From Acidobacteriota bacterium (GTDB lineage Bacteria; Acidobacteriota; Terriglobia; Terriglobales; Acidobacteriaceae): DNA of 64,000 bases. The stretch covers positions 1-64,000 of the forward strand of contig JAJYVU010000008.1 in NCBI GenBank assembly GCA_021791875.1, read 5' to 3'. Position numbers and translations under genes: made by a program. This document shows positions 37,504 through 45,918 of this stretch, piece after piece. Numbering within the stretch: the stretch's first letter is position 1; every line of letters begins with the position of its first letter. Under the pieces are notes generated by a model, which was not told the origin of the DNA, made no database searches, and was given only the letters and a program-made list of their open reading frames with translations.

Positions 37504-38283
37504 ATGAGCGGAAGCGAGCACAAGGAAGAGATTCTCGATCAGTTCACGCGGCAGGCCGCGCAATTTGCGCAGTCGGCCACGGCCCGCGATGAAGAGCTGC
37601 TGCGCACGATTCTCCGCATGGCCGAGCCGCAGCCGCGGGACGCGATGCTGGACGTCGCCTGCGGTCCGGGCATGCTGGTGTGCGCGTTTGCTCCGCAGGT
37701 GCGGCATGCCACCGGGATTGATCTGACGCCCGCCATGCTCGACCAGGCGCGCGCCGCGCAAGATGCGCAGGGCCTTGCGAATATTTCCTGGGATTGCGGC
37801 GATGTGACGGCTCTGCCGTATCAGGACGGCAGTTTCAACATCGTGACCTGCCGCTACGCATTTCATCACTTTCCTGATCCGTTGGCCGTGCTCACGGAGA
37901 TGCGGCGCGTCTGCGCTCCCGGCGGGCGCGTGGTTGTGGTCGACAGCGCACCTGAGGCGGGAAAGGCTGCTGCCTTCAATGCGATGGAGAAGCTGCGCGA
38001 CCCGTCGCACACGCGCGCCCTGCCGCGCGAGGAACTAGCCGCGCTCTATGCGGAAGTGGGCTTGCCCGCGCCGCGCGTCGAGCACTTCCGGCTGGAGCTG
38101 GATCTCGAATCCTTCCTGGCGCGTTCGTATCCCCGCGAGGGCGATGAAGTGCGCCTCAGGGCTGTTTTTGAATCGGCGCTGGTTGAAGACATGCTTGATT
38201 TGCAGCCGCGCCAGGTGGACGGCAAAATTTTCTTCGCGGTCCCGACCGCGATTCTTTCGGCACGGATCCCCCATGCAGCATGA
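37504..38283 (+). CDS. Class I SAM-dependent methyltransferase (UbiE-like), substrate unknown
   Basis: The 259-residue protein has motif I LDVACGPGML (about 49-58), an acidic end of strand 2 in GIDLTPAMLDQA and the post-motif CRYAFHHFPDP, all of the UbiE/MenG-like methyltransferase type. It sits between ftsW (8 bp upstream) and murG, overlapping murG by 11 bp, so it is made with the peptidoglycan enzymes. The C-terminal 80 residues show no motif for a known substrate. Placement suggests a lipid, quinone or precursor substrate, but nothing in the sequence decides this. Confidence 0.75.
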   Translation: MSGSEHKEEILDQFTRQAAQFAQSATARDEELLRTILRMAEPQPRDAMLDVACGPGMLVCAFAPQVRHATGIDLTPAMLDQARAAQDAQGLANISWDCGDVTALPYQDGSFNIVTCRYAFHHFPDPLAVLTEMRRVCAPGGRVVVVDSAPEAGKAAAFNAMEKLRDPSHTRALPREELAALYAEVGLPAPRVEHFRLELDLESFLARSYPREGDEVRLRAVFESALVEDMLDLQPRQVDGKIFFAVPTAILSARIPHAA

Positions 38284-39376
38284 TTCCAAGTCCGCATTGC
38301 GGGTGGTCATTGCGGGAGGCGGCACCGGCGGCCACATTATTCCCGCCATCGCTATCGCGCGCCAGCTTCAGGCAGGCGGACCGGCAGAGCTTCTGTTTCT
38401 CGGCACGCCGCGCGGGCTTGAGTCTCGGCTGGTTCCGCAGGCGGGTTTTCCGCTCACATTGATCAAGGTGGGCCAGCTCAACAACGTTTCGCTGCTCACG
38501 CGTGCACGCACGCTCGTGGACCTGCCGCTGAGCATCGGGCGCTGTGTTGCGTTGCTGCGCCGCTTTCAACCGAATGTTGTGATCGGCGTCGGCGGGTATG
38601 CCTCCGGTCCGGCCATGCTGGCCGCACAGCTGCTGCGGATTCCCACGCTTGCTTTTGAGCCTAACGCCGTGCCGGGACTCGCCAACCGCCTGGTTGGCAA
38701 ACGCGTAGCCGCCGCGGCCGTCAACTTTGCGCCCGCCGCGGCTTACTTCCGCAACGCGCAGGTGACTGGCATCCCCGTGCGCGACGAGTTCTTTCATCTG
38801 GCGGAGCGCCCGGCGTCTGACACGGCGCAACACCCGCACCTGCTCGTTTTCGGCGGCAGCCAGGGTGCGCGCGTGCTCAACAACACGCTGCCGCAGATCA
38901 TCTCGGGGCTTCTCGCCACCGTGCCGGGACTGACTGTCCTGCACCAGGCCGGCGCGCGCCACGCCGAGGCTACGCAGGCTGCTTACGCGGCTACCGGCGC
39001 AGATCCTGCCCGCTGGCAGGTGCATGCGTTTCTCGATGACATGCCCGCCCGGTTCGCGGCTGCCGATCTCATCCTGGCGCGCAGCGGAGCCAGCACTGTC
39101 GCTGAACTGGCCGCTGCCGGCAAGCCCGCAGTGCTCGTTCCGTTTCCGCAGGCAGCAGACGATCACCAGCGCAAAAATGCCGAGGTAATGGCCGAAGCCG
39201 GCGCTGCCGTGATGATTCTCGAAGCCGAACTCACCCCGGACCGCCTTTGCCGCGAACTGGCGCAGTTGCTCGCCTCACCGGAGGAGTTATCCGCTATGTC
39301 CGCGCGCGCCCGCACGCTGGCGCATGTGGATGCGGCCGAAGTCATCGCACGGATGGTCCGCCGCATCGCGCGCTAG
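38273..39376 (+). CDS. murG: Lipid II synthase MurG
   Basis: The 367-residue GT28 enzyme transfers GlcNAc to lipid I at the inner face of the membrane. GGGTGGH lies at 15-21, VIGVGGYASGP and FEPNAVPGLANR follow, and the C-terminal donor site reads LILARSGASTVAELAAAGKP and PFPQAADDHQRKNA. The ATG at 38273 was chosen over the long upstream frame (38048) because that frame runs through the methyltransferase gene. A terminator follows at 39401-39427. Confidence 0.95.
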   Translation: MQHDSKSALRVVIAGGGTGGHIIPAIAIARQLQAGGPAELLFLGTPRGLESRLVPQAGFPLTLIKVGQLNNVSLLTRARTLVDLPLSIGRCVALLRRFQPNVVIGVGGYASGPAMLAAQLLRIPTLAFEPNAVPGLANRLVGKRVAAAAVNFAPAAAYFRNAQVTGIPVRDEFFHLAERPASDTAQHPHLLVFGGSQGARVLNNTLPQIISGLLATVPGLTVLHQAGARHAEATQAAYAATGADPARWQVHAFLDDMPARFAAADLILARSGASTVAELAAAGKPAVLVPFPQAADDHQRKNAEVMAEAGAAVMILEAELTPDRLCRELAQLLASPEELSAMSARARTLAHVDAAEVIARMVRRIAR

Positions 39377-39400
39377 GAACGCCCGCTTTTCTTCCGGCAA

Positions 39401-39427
39401 AAAACAGCCCCTGCATTCGCAGGGGCT
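39401..39427 (-). terminator. Terminator between murG and the Gly-rich gene
   Basis: AGCCCCTGC and GCAGGGGCT form a perfect 9-bp stem with loop ATTC. On the minus strand it is followed by GTTTTTTG, a clear U-tract, so it ends the Gly-rich gene; on the plus strand it may also weakly end the murG transcript. Confidence 0.75.
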
Positions 39428-39447
39428 GCTTTGCTGTTTGCAGGAGA

Positions 39448-40293
39448 CTACCGTCCGTGGCCGCCGCCGTGGAAACCGCCACCGTGGAAGCCACCGCCGC
39501 CATGGAAGCCGCCGCCATGGAAACCACCACCGTGGAAGCCACCGCCGCCATGGAAGCCGCCGCCACCGTGGAAGCCACCGCCATGGAAACCGCCCATGGG
39601 CCGCATTCCGCCGCTACGGATGCCACCAAAGCGAGGTCCGCCGCCAAAGTTGCGAGCGGGGCCTACGCCACCGAAGTTCGAAACCGTATGGAAGCCGTGA
39701 TTGTAGCCAAAGGCGCGCTGCGGGCCTCCATGGAATCCGCCGTAGCCCTGTCGGAAGTTGTTTCCAGCCACCATGTGGCCACCACGGAACCCACCGCCTC
39801 CGCGGTAGTTCCCTGGGCGACCGCCAAAATATGTGCCGCCACGGCCGCCACCGTAATACCGCGCGCGGTCACCCCAGCCGCCACGCCAACCGTCGCCGTA
39901 GCCGCCGCGCCAACCGTCGCCGTAGCCGCCCCAGCCGTCACCGTCCCAGAAGCCCTGACCGTACCAGCCGTAGTAGCCCATGTCATCGAATCCCCATCCC
40001 CAGGGGCGTCCATACCAGCCGCGGAACCACGGTCCAGCACCGATGAACACGCCGTTATCAAACCAGTCGGCTCCATAGTAGCCATAGGGCGCGCATGAGT
40101 AGGGGTAGTAGGAGTAGTAGCCATACTCGCAGACCGGCGGCCCATAGACCGCTACTGGCGCCGGGTATCCATAAACGGGCCCAATGCCGATTGCGACTGA
40201 GAGCTGCGCCTGTGCCGGTTGCACCATGGCCAGCGGAGCAGACAGAAGCGCGATTACAAACGTTGTTCGCAGTAGAGAGCGCCATCTGCGCAT
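39448..40293 (-). CDS. Secreted Gly/His/Tyr-rich repeat protein
   Basis: The 281-residue protein begins with a signal peptide (about residues 1-30, ending PAQAQ). A Tyr/Pro-rich region (YGYYSYYPYS, then WFRGWYGRPWGW) leads to Gly/Arg segments (GYGDGWRGG repeated) and a C-terminal block of tandem GGFHGGG repeats from about residue 232 to the end. The ATG at 40293 was preferred to 40461 because it opens the signal peptide. Such proteins are structural, adhesive or metal-binding (His) candidates; no family was recognised. It is on the minus strand inside the dcw cluster. Confidence 0.7.
   Translation of the reverse strand: MRRWRSLLRTTFVIALLSAPLAMVQPAQAQLSVAIGIGPVYGYPAPVAVYGPPVCEYGYYSYYPYSCAPYGYYGADWFDNGVFIGAGPWFRGWYGRPWGWGFDDMGYYGWYGQGFWDGDGWGGYGDGWRGGYGDGWRGGWGDRARYYGGGRGGTYFGGRPGNYRGGGGFRGGHMVAGNNFRQGYGGFHGGPQRAFGYNHGFHTVSNFGGVGPARNFGGGPRFGGIRSGGMRPMGGFHGGGFHGGGGFHGGGGFHGGGFHGGGFHGGGGFHGGGFHGGGHGR
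39456..39600. repeat. Tandem coding repeats of the Gly-rich protein
   Basis: Units of 12-18 bases alternate GGCGGCGG- and TTCCATGG/TTCCACGG-like blocks on the minus strand, encoding repeated GGFH(G)n. Codons within the repeats are nearly identical, so replication slippage can change copy number. Confidence 0.7.
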
Positions 40294-40586
40294 CGTGATC
40301 CTCCCGCCAGAGTCTTGGTCAGTGTCTGGCCTGCTTCTGGCTACCTTCAGGTAAGCAATTTGCTTGCCTGCTCTGCATTTATAAACGGGGCAAACCCATA
40401 AAAGTTGCGAAAAACTCGCTCGCTGGCCGGGCTGCTCCAGATTTTCAATCAGTTGCCGCACGTTTTTGCTCCGAGTGGCACTGTTTTGTTCATCTTTCCT
40501 TCATCTTGCGTCGCTTCCAGTTACGACAACGTACCCGCGAGTTGCCGGGTGCGCTGGTCTGCGTTTGCCAGCAGCCTGATCTTTCC

Positions 40587-41033
40587 TTAGTGACGGCCGC
40601 CGCGGCCATTGCGGTAACTGTTCCGGCCATTCTGGCGGTTGTCGTTTCTGCGATTGTTGCGGCCATAGTTGCGGTTCTCATTCCGGCCATAATTGCCGCG
40701 GCCGAAATTGGCATTGCCATCGTTACGGCTATAGCTGCCGTAGTTGGCGTACCGGCTGTTAAAGCGGGCGTTGCGATCTCCGTAGCGATCCTGGCGCTGG
40801 TAGCGGAAATCCGTGCGATACACCCATTGGCCCGGCATCCACTGCGTCCCGCTGTAGTAGCCGTTCACCCACATGTAGCCAGGGCCGGGGCTCGGCGACA
40901 TGTAGTTGGCAACCACTGCGGCAACCGGGGTTCCAAATTGAACCATGATTCTTGTCTGCGCCTGGGCGGCCATGGCGGCTCCGCTTAAAAGCCCCGTCAG
41001 AACGAATGCGCTCAGTAGTCGATAGAGTTTCAT
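40587..41033 (-). CDS. Small secreted Gly/Asn/Arg-rich protein, paralog 1
   Basis: This 148-residue protein has a signal peptide (1-26, ending AQAQ), then a short conserved core SPGPGYMWVNGYYSGTQWMPGQWVYR (within about 45-72) and a low-complexity tail of Arg, Asn, Gly and Tyr. The WxxGYY/WxPGxW core resembles YXWGXW-type repeats in secreted proteins. GAAGGAGG lies upstream of the ATG at 41033. It is a paralog of the gene at 41346-41741, sharing the signal peptide, the core and the 5' leader. Its function is unknown. Confidence 0.72.
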   Translation of the reverse strand: MKLYRLLSAFVLTGLLSGAAMAAQAQTRIMVQFGTPVAAVVANYMSPSPGPGYMWVNGYYSGTQWMPGQWVYRTDFRYQRQDRYGDRNARFNSRYANYGSYSRNDGNANFGRGNYGRNENRNYGRNNRRNDNRQNGRNSYRNGRGGRH

Positions 41034-41345
41034 GATGAGACCTCCTTCGGGTTTCCCCATTTTGTCTCTGCATGTTTGAGTAGCTGGAGAGAAATAGGCC
41101 GCAATTAATTTGAAAATACCTTTGTAATTAAGATTATCTTCAGGTAAGTATCGGAAAAGCCAGAAAATACGGCAATTCAGGAGGATTCTGTGTGACCTTA
41201 AGTTTCACTTAATGATAAGTCAAAAGCTATATGCGAGTAAGTGGCTGCTTGTTGAGGGGCCGAGTTGTGCTTGGGCCGGCCGCAACAAAAAACGCACCCG
41301 GATTGCTCCGGGTGCGCTCCTGCGGTATCGCCGATGCCGCTGGAA
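41034..41345. other. Gap between the two paralogs
   Basis: It holds the shared 5' leader of paralog 1 (about 41034-41080), an AT-rich stretch that should contain its promoter, a 15-bp palindrome TTAAGTTTCACTTAA at 41198-41212, and the terminator of paralog 2 at 41287-41316. Confidence 0.5.
41287..41316 (-). terminator. Intrinsic terminator of paralog 2
   Basis: A 10-bp stem (CGCACCCGGA / TCCGGGTGCG) with loop TTGC is followed on the minus strand by TTTTTTGTTG. Confidence 0.82.
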
Positions 41346-41741
41346 TTAGTGGTCATGTCCACGGCCACGTCCCCATCCGCGGTGCCAGCCGTTGTCATGA
41401 TGGTCTTCGCCTCCCCAGCCACGGCCGCGCCAGCCATCTTCGCCGCGCCATCCGCGGTCGCCGCCGTAATAGCCGTTTCCGTAGTAACCGTAGCCGCCGC
41501 CGTAATAGCCCTCGTCATCGCCGCGGCGAGCCCAATAGCCCTGCACCCAGTAAGGGCCGTTGTAATAGCCTGAGATCCAGACATAACCCGGGCCCGGGCA
41601 GGGCGGAGCGTAGTATTGCGCTGCCATCGCAGGGCCACTTCCGAAGCCAAAGAAGATTCGCGTCTGGGCCTGGGCAACCATAGTAGCTCCGCTCAAGAGA
41701 CCAACAAGAACGAACGTGGAAAGCACTCGATTGAGTTTCAT
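41346..41741 (-). CDS. Small secreted Gly/Tyr/His-rich protein, paralog 2
   Basis: The 131-residue protein has a signal peptide (1-26, ending AQAQ) nearly identical to paralog 1, then the core CPGPGYVWISGYYNGPYWVQGYW and a tail rich in Gly, Tyr, Trp, Asp and His (GYYGGGYGYYGNGYYGG, then GWGRGRGHDH). GGAGG precedes the ATG at 41741. The sharing of signal sequence, core and 5' leader with the gene at 40587 indicates a tandem duplication followed by tail divergence. It ends at a strong terminator. Confidence 0.72.
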   Translation of the reverse strand: MKLNRVLSTFVLVGLLSGATMVAQAQTRIFFGFGSGPAMAAQYYAPPCPGPGYVWISGYYNGPYWVQGYWARRGDDEGYYGGGYGYYGNGYYGGDRGWRGEDGWRGRGWGGEDHHDNGWHRGWGRGRGHDH

Positions 41742-42068
41742 CAGGAGACCTCCTTTGGGTTTGCCCCATCTTGTCTCTGCCTGTTAGAACACGCTGCGGG
41801 GAAGAAGTTGCATGTACTTTTTGTCATTTTTCGGATCTTAAGTCTTTATTCATGAAGGGGTTGTCATAGTGCGCGATGACCTGCAAATCTGCGCGATGAT
41901 TTACATGTTTTGCGTATTTATTGCTCATTCGGCGAGTAACTTTTCCCTCCTATTGAGTAAGTGCATTACAGAGAAAAACCGGTGATGCGCACCCGCTCCT
42001 GTGCTGATTCCGCGCACAGTGGCCGTTCTTCCCGTGCCGATTGATAAAGTAATGAAGGAGATTTGCTT
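41742..42068. other. AT-rich gap between paralog 2 and murC
   Basis: This region holds the divergent promoters of the secreted gene and murC. A direct repeat GCGCGATGA occurs at 41871 and 41891 (20 bp apart, two helical turns). I could not assign promoter hexamers with confidence. Confidence 0.4.
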
Positions 42069-43451
42069 TTGTTCGCCAAAGCGCAGCGCGTCCACTTCAT
42101 CGGTATCGGGGGCATCGGCATGAGCGGCATTGCCGAGATCGTGCTGAACCTCGGCTACGCTGTTTCCGGTTCCGATCTGCGCCGCACACCCATCACCAGC
42201 CGGCTGGAATCACTCGGCGTCGTGCTCTATGAGGGCCATGCCGCGGCCAATGTTGTGGGCTCCGGCGTTGTGGTCGTCAGCTCTGCCATCGACGAGCGCA
42301 ACCCTGAGGTCGCCGAAGCCCGGGCGCGCAAAATTCCGGTGATCCAGCGCGCGGAGATGCTCGCCGAACTCATGCGGCTGAAGTACGGCATCGCGATTGC
42401 CGGCATGCACGGCAAGACCACGACGACGTCAATGATCGCGTCGGTGCTCGCGGCCGGTGGGCTTGATCCCACGGTGGTGGTGGGCGGACGCGTCAACGCG
42501 CTCGGGTCTAATGCACGTCTCGGCAAGTCGCATTATCTTGTCGCGGAAGCCGACGAAAGCGACCGTTCGTTCCTCAAGCTGGCGCCGATTCTTTCCGTCG
42601 TGACCAACCTCGACCGCGAGCACATGGACTGCTACCACGACATGGGCGACGTGGAAGAGGCGTTTGTCGAATTCATGAACCGCGTGCCGTTCTATGGCGC
42701 CAACGTTGCCTGTGCCGATGACCCGCTGCTGGCCAAGGCGCTGCCGCGTGTGCGCCGCCGCGTTTTCACCTACGGCACGTCACTCAGCGCCGATTATATG
42801 ATGCGCATTCTGCCCGCTGATTGCGAAGTCCGCTCCCGTTTCGAGGTCGCCAGCGCGCGGGGAATTCTCGGACCTTTTGAGCTGCATGTTCCGGGCATCC
42901 ACAATATGCTGAATGCCACCGCGGCCGTGGCCATTGCCGCGCAGCTTGACTTGCCCGAGCAGTCCATCGTGGAGGGACTCGGGTCGTTTCGCGGAGTCGA
43001 GCGCCGATTTGAGCTTAAGGGCAAGGTAGACGGGATCACCGTTATCGACGACTACGGCCACCACCCCACGGAGATTCGCGCCACGCTGCGAGCAGCCCGG
43101 GAGTGCGGCTACTCCAACATTCATGTCCTCTTCCAGCCGCATCGCTACACGCGCACCCGCGACCTCATGGACGCTTTCGTCAATTGCTTTGAAGACGCCG
43201 CCAGCGTTGCGATGCTCGACATTTACGCGGCTAGTGAAATACCTATCCCCGGCATCGATACGCCGGCGCTCATCCAGCGGATCGGCCGGGAAAACATTTG
43301 TTACACGCCCTCGACCGAGGAGGCCATCCAGTCCGTTCTGGACCGATCCGCTCCCGGCGACCTGATTCTGACGCTCGGAGCGGGCAGTGTTTCGCAGCTG
43401 GCTCCGCTGATCGTCGAGCGCCTGCAACAGAGCCGCCCTGCGGCGGGCTGA
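42069..43451 (+). CDS. murC: UDP-MurNAc:L-Ala ligase MurC
   Basis: The 460-residue enzyme adds L-alanine to UDP-MurNAc, the first step of the stem peptide. GIGGIGMSG lies near residues 12-20, GMHGKTT at 112-118, DEHPTE-like DDYGHHPTEIRATL near residue 328 and HRYTRTRDL near 358. A TTG at 42069 was preferred to the TTG at 42063 because GAAGGAG ends eight bases before it. MurC opens the second half of the dcw cluster; murB does not precede or follow it. Confidence 0.94.
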   Translation: MFAKAQRVHFIGIGGIGMSGIAEIVLNLGYAVSGSDLRRTPITSRLESLGVVLYEGHAAANVVGSGVVVVSSAIDERNPEVAEARARKIPVIQRAEMLAELMRLKYGIAIAGMHGKTTTTSMIASVLAAGGLDPTVVVGGRVNALGSNARLGKSHYLVAEADESDRSFLKLAPILSVVTNLDREHMDCYHDMGDVEEAFVEFMNRVPFYGANVACADDPLLAKALPRVRRRVFTYGTSLSADYMMRILPADCEVRSRFEVASARGILGPFELHVPGIHNMLNATAAVAIAAQLDLPEQSIVEGLGSFRGVERRFELKGKVDGITVIDDYGHHPTEIRATLRAARECGYSNIHVLFQPHRYTRTRDLMDAFVNCFEDAASVAMLDIYAASEIPIPGIDTPALIQRIGRENICYTPSTEEAIQSVLDRSAPGDLILTLGAGSVSQLAPLIVERLQQSRPAAG

Positions 43452-43601
43452 AGAGTCAGCCGCCCGGGCGGGTTCGCGTAAAGCCGGGAAATGGTTATTT
43501 CGTGGGTTCTCTCTTTTGGTTCCATCCCACATTCGGCGGTTCCGATCCCGCCTGCCAAACGATATAGTCAATAACGGCGATTCTCACGACCTGGCTCGGC
43601 C

Positions 43602-44684
43602 GTGGCGAAAACAACTCGGACCAATCCGGCATCGCGTGGCAGCCTCACTCTCATTGAGGACGAGGCTCTCGACGAGTCGTACGAACCTGCGCCCCCGCGG
43701 CGCGGCGCGCGCGATTCCGCAGGAGATGCGCGTCCCGCCGAGGACGCATCCCCCCGTCTGCGCCCGTTTCGGCCTGTAGAGACCGAAACGGAGGACGAAC
43801 CATTCCTGCGCGTGCGCCGCCGCGTGCCGGTCCGCCGCGGTGTGTTGCCCGCGTGGTCGCGTACCCGTTGGGGGAGAATCCTCTTTATCGCGCTGGTGCT
43901 GAGCATCTTCGCCGCCGGAATTACCCTTTCGCTTGCGGTGCGCAGCTTCTTCCTGCATGACCAGCAGTTCCGCATCGGCTCCACGGCCGCCATTCAGACC
44001 GTCGGGAATACTGAAGTCACGCGGGACGCGATTCTTTCGGTTTTTGGCTCGGATGTGGGCCGCAACATCTTCTATGTGCCGCTCGCTAAGCGCCGCGCCG
44101 AACTCGAACGCATGCCCTGGGTGCAGAGCGCCAGCGTCATGCGCATCCTCCCGGACCAGTTGCGCGTTTCCATCGTCGAGCGGAAGCCGGTGGCCTTCCT
44201 GCAGACGGGGAGCCAGATTTCGCTGATCGACGCGCAAGGCATGGTGCTGGGTCTCACTCCGGGCATCATGGCCAGGCATCACTTCAGCTTCCCGGTGATC
44301 ACCGGGCTTGATCCTAATATGCCGGAGCCGACGCGCGCCGCCCGTGTGCAACTCTATCTCAAGTTCCTGCAGACCCTCGACAGCGGCGGCAATCACATCT
44401 CGAGCCAGATCAGCGAAGTCGATCTGGCCGATCCCGAGGACGTCCGCGCCACGATCACGACGGGCCATCGCGATCTGCTGCTGCACTTCGGCCGCGAGGA
44501 TTTCCTGGCCCGGTATCAGCGATACAAGGCGAATATCCAGAACTGGCTCACGCAGTATCCGGCGCTTTCGGCGGTCGATCTTCGTTACAAAGACCAGGTT
44601 GTGCTGACCATGGCGCATCCGGCCGCGCCGCCCGATGCCGCCAAGACGAATTCCGCCATTCCCGCCAAGCGAGGCCGCCGATGA
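43602..44684 (+). CDS. ftsQ: Cell division protein FtsQ
   Basis: The 360-residue bitopic protein has a long charged cytoplasmic N-terminus (about 85 residues, Arg/Glu/Asp-rich), a membrane helix (about 88-110), a POTRA domain (about 122-195, with GNTEVTRDAIL and MPWVQSASVMRILPDQLRV) and the FtsQ domain to the end. In the divisome it links FtsL/FtsB to later proteins. It begins with GTG at 43602 and overlaps ftsA by ATGA at 44681. The usual ddl neighbour is missing. Confidence 0.9.
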   Translation: MAKTTRTNPASRGSLTLIEDEALDESYEPAPPRRGARDSAGDARPAEDASPRLRPFRPVETETEDEPFLRVRRRVPVRRGVLPAWSRTRWGRILFIALVLSIFAAGITLSLAVRSFFLHDQQFRIGSTAAIQTVGNTEVTRDAILSVFGSDVGRNIFYVPLAKRRAELERMPWVQSASVMRILPDQLRVSIVERKPVAFLQTGSQISLIDAQGMVLGLTPGIMARHHFSFPVITGLDPNMPEPTRAARVQLYLKFLQTLDSGGNHISSQISEVDLADPEDVRATITTGHRDLLLHFGREDFLARYQRYKANIQNWLTQYPALSAVDLRYKDQVVLTMAHPAAPPDAAKTNSAIPAKRGRR

Positions 44685-45898
44685 GTCATCGCCACAGCAA
44701 CCTCCTCGTTGCGCTCGATGCGGGCAGCAGCAAAATCCGCGTGCTCGTGGCTGAAGTGGTGGAAGGGGCGCTGCGGTATCGCGGCCACGCCATTGTTCCT
44801 TCTGAAGGAATGCGCCGCGGGCTCATCGCCAACCTTGCGCCGGCTACAAACGCCATCAACCAGGCCGCCATTGCCGCCGAGCAGAGCGCGCAGGAAACCA
44901 TCGAGACCCTGGTGGTGGGGGTGGGAGGGCCGCATCTGCGCGGCGTGAACAGCCGCAGCGGCATCGTGCTCGGCTCCCGCATGCGCGAGATTACGCGCGA
45001 AGATGTGCGCGCCGCCACGGACCGCGCGCGCTCCATTTCGCTGCCCGCCGACCGCGAGTTCCTGCACCTGCTGCCGCAGCAGTTCATCCTTGATGAGCAG
45101 CCCGGCATCTTTGATCCCGTGGGCATGATCGGCAACCGGCTTGAGGTGAATCTGCATATGGTAGCGGCTTCGTCGAGCGCGGTGCAGAGTATCGTCACCT
45201 GCGTCAATCGGGCCGGCATCGAGGTGCGGGACACCGTTTTTGAAGCCCTGGCCGCTGCCGAATCCACGCTCTCGGCCGATGAGCGGGAGATGGGCATCTG
45301 CCTGCTCGACATTGGCGCCGGATCGACGGAAATCATTGTTTTCTTTGAGGGCGCCGTGCAGCACACCGGGGTGATTCCCATTGGCGGCGACCACTTTACG
45401 AACGACCTCGCGGTGGGCCTGCACGTCACCCCGCCGGAGGCCGAATGGATCAAGTGCGAGTACGGCCACGCGGTTGTGACCGCTGTTCCGCTGGTCAATG
45501 AGCTGGAATTGACCGGCATGCCGGGCCACGAGCCTCGTATTGTGCGCCAGCGCGTGCTTAGCGAAATTCTCGAACCCCGCGCCCGCGAGCTCTTCCAGAT
45601 GGTGCGCGACAATCTTCGCCACGGCGGCGTGCTGGAGGCGCTGGGCGCCGGTTGCGTGCTTACCGGCGGAGGTGCGCGACTGGGCGGCATGCTCGATACT
45701 GCAGAGAGCATGTTGCGCGTTCCGGCGCGCGTTGCCACGCCGGTTCCGTTATCCCGCATGCCCGCCGAGCTGGCCGTGCCTGAATGCGCCACGCTGGTTG
45801 GCATGTTGCTCTATACCCACCGCACCAGCCTCGTCCGTGCGGCGGAAGACCACAGTTTGCGCGCGAAGCTGCGTGCCATTTTCGCCGGGAGCGTATAG
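44681..45898 (+). CDS. ftsA: Cell division protein FtsA
   Basis: The 405-residue actin-like protein anchors FtsZ to the membrane. Signatures are [16 protein letters not shown] (phosphate 1), the 1C-domain region, [13 protein letters not shown] (phosphate 2), [13 protein letters not shown] and [10 protein letters not shown] (adenosine). The last 15 residues ([15 protein letters not shown]) can form the amphipathic membrane-targeting helix. It overlaps the ftsQ stop and is followed 20 bp later by ftsZ. Confidence 0.95.
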   Translation: MSHRHSNLLVALDAGSSKIRVLVAEVVEGALRYRGHAIVPSEGMRRGLIANLAPATNAINQAAIAAEQSAQETIETLVVGVGGPHLRGVNSRSGIVLGSRMREITREDVRAATDRARSISLPADREFLHLLPQQFILDEQPGIFDPVGMIGNRLEVNLHMVAASSSAVQSIVTCVNRAGIEVRDTVFEALAAAESTLSADEREMGICLLDIGAGSTEIIVFFEGAVQHTGVIPIGGDHFTNDLAVGLHVTPPEAEWIKCEYGHAVVTAVPLVNELELTGMPGHEPRIVRQRVLSEILEPRARELFQMVRDNLRHGGVLEALGAGCVLTGGGARLGGMLDTAESMLRVPARVATPVPLSRMPAELAVPECATLVGMLLYTHRTSLVRAAEDHSLRAKLRAIFAGSV

Positions 45899-45918
45899 CC
45901 CGGTTCGGAGTTGAGCCC

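Noticed and set aside
39456-39600. CRISPR-like array
   Set aside because: The repeats are in-frame coding units without unique spacers or nearby cas genes.
39247-40098. Plus-strand Ala/Thr/Met/Val-rich frame with repeats over the Gly-rich gene
   Set aside because: The repeats are the antisense of GGFH repeats; the minus-strand frame has a signal peptide and a terminator.
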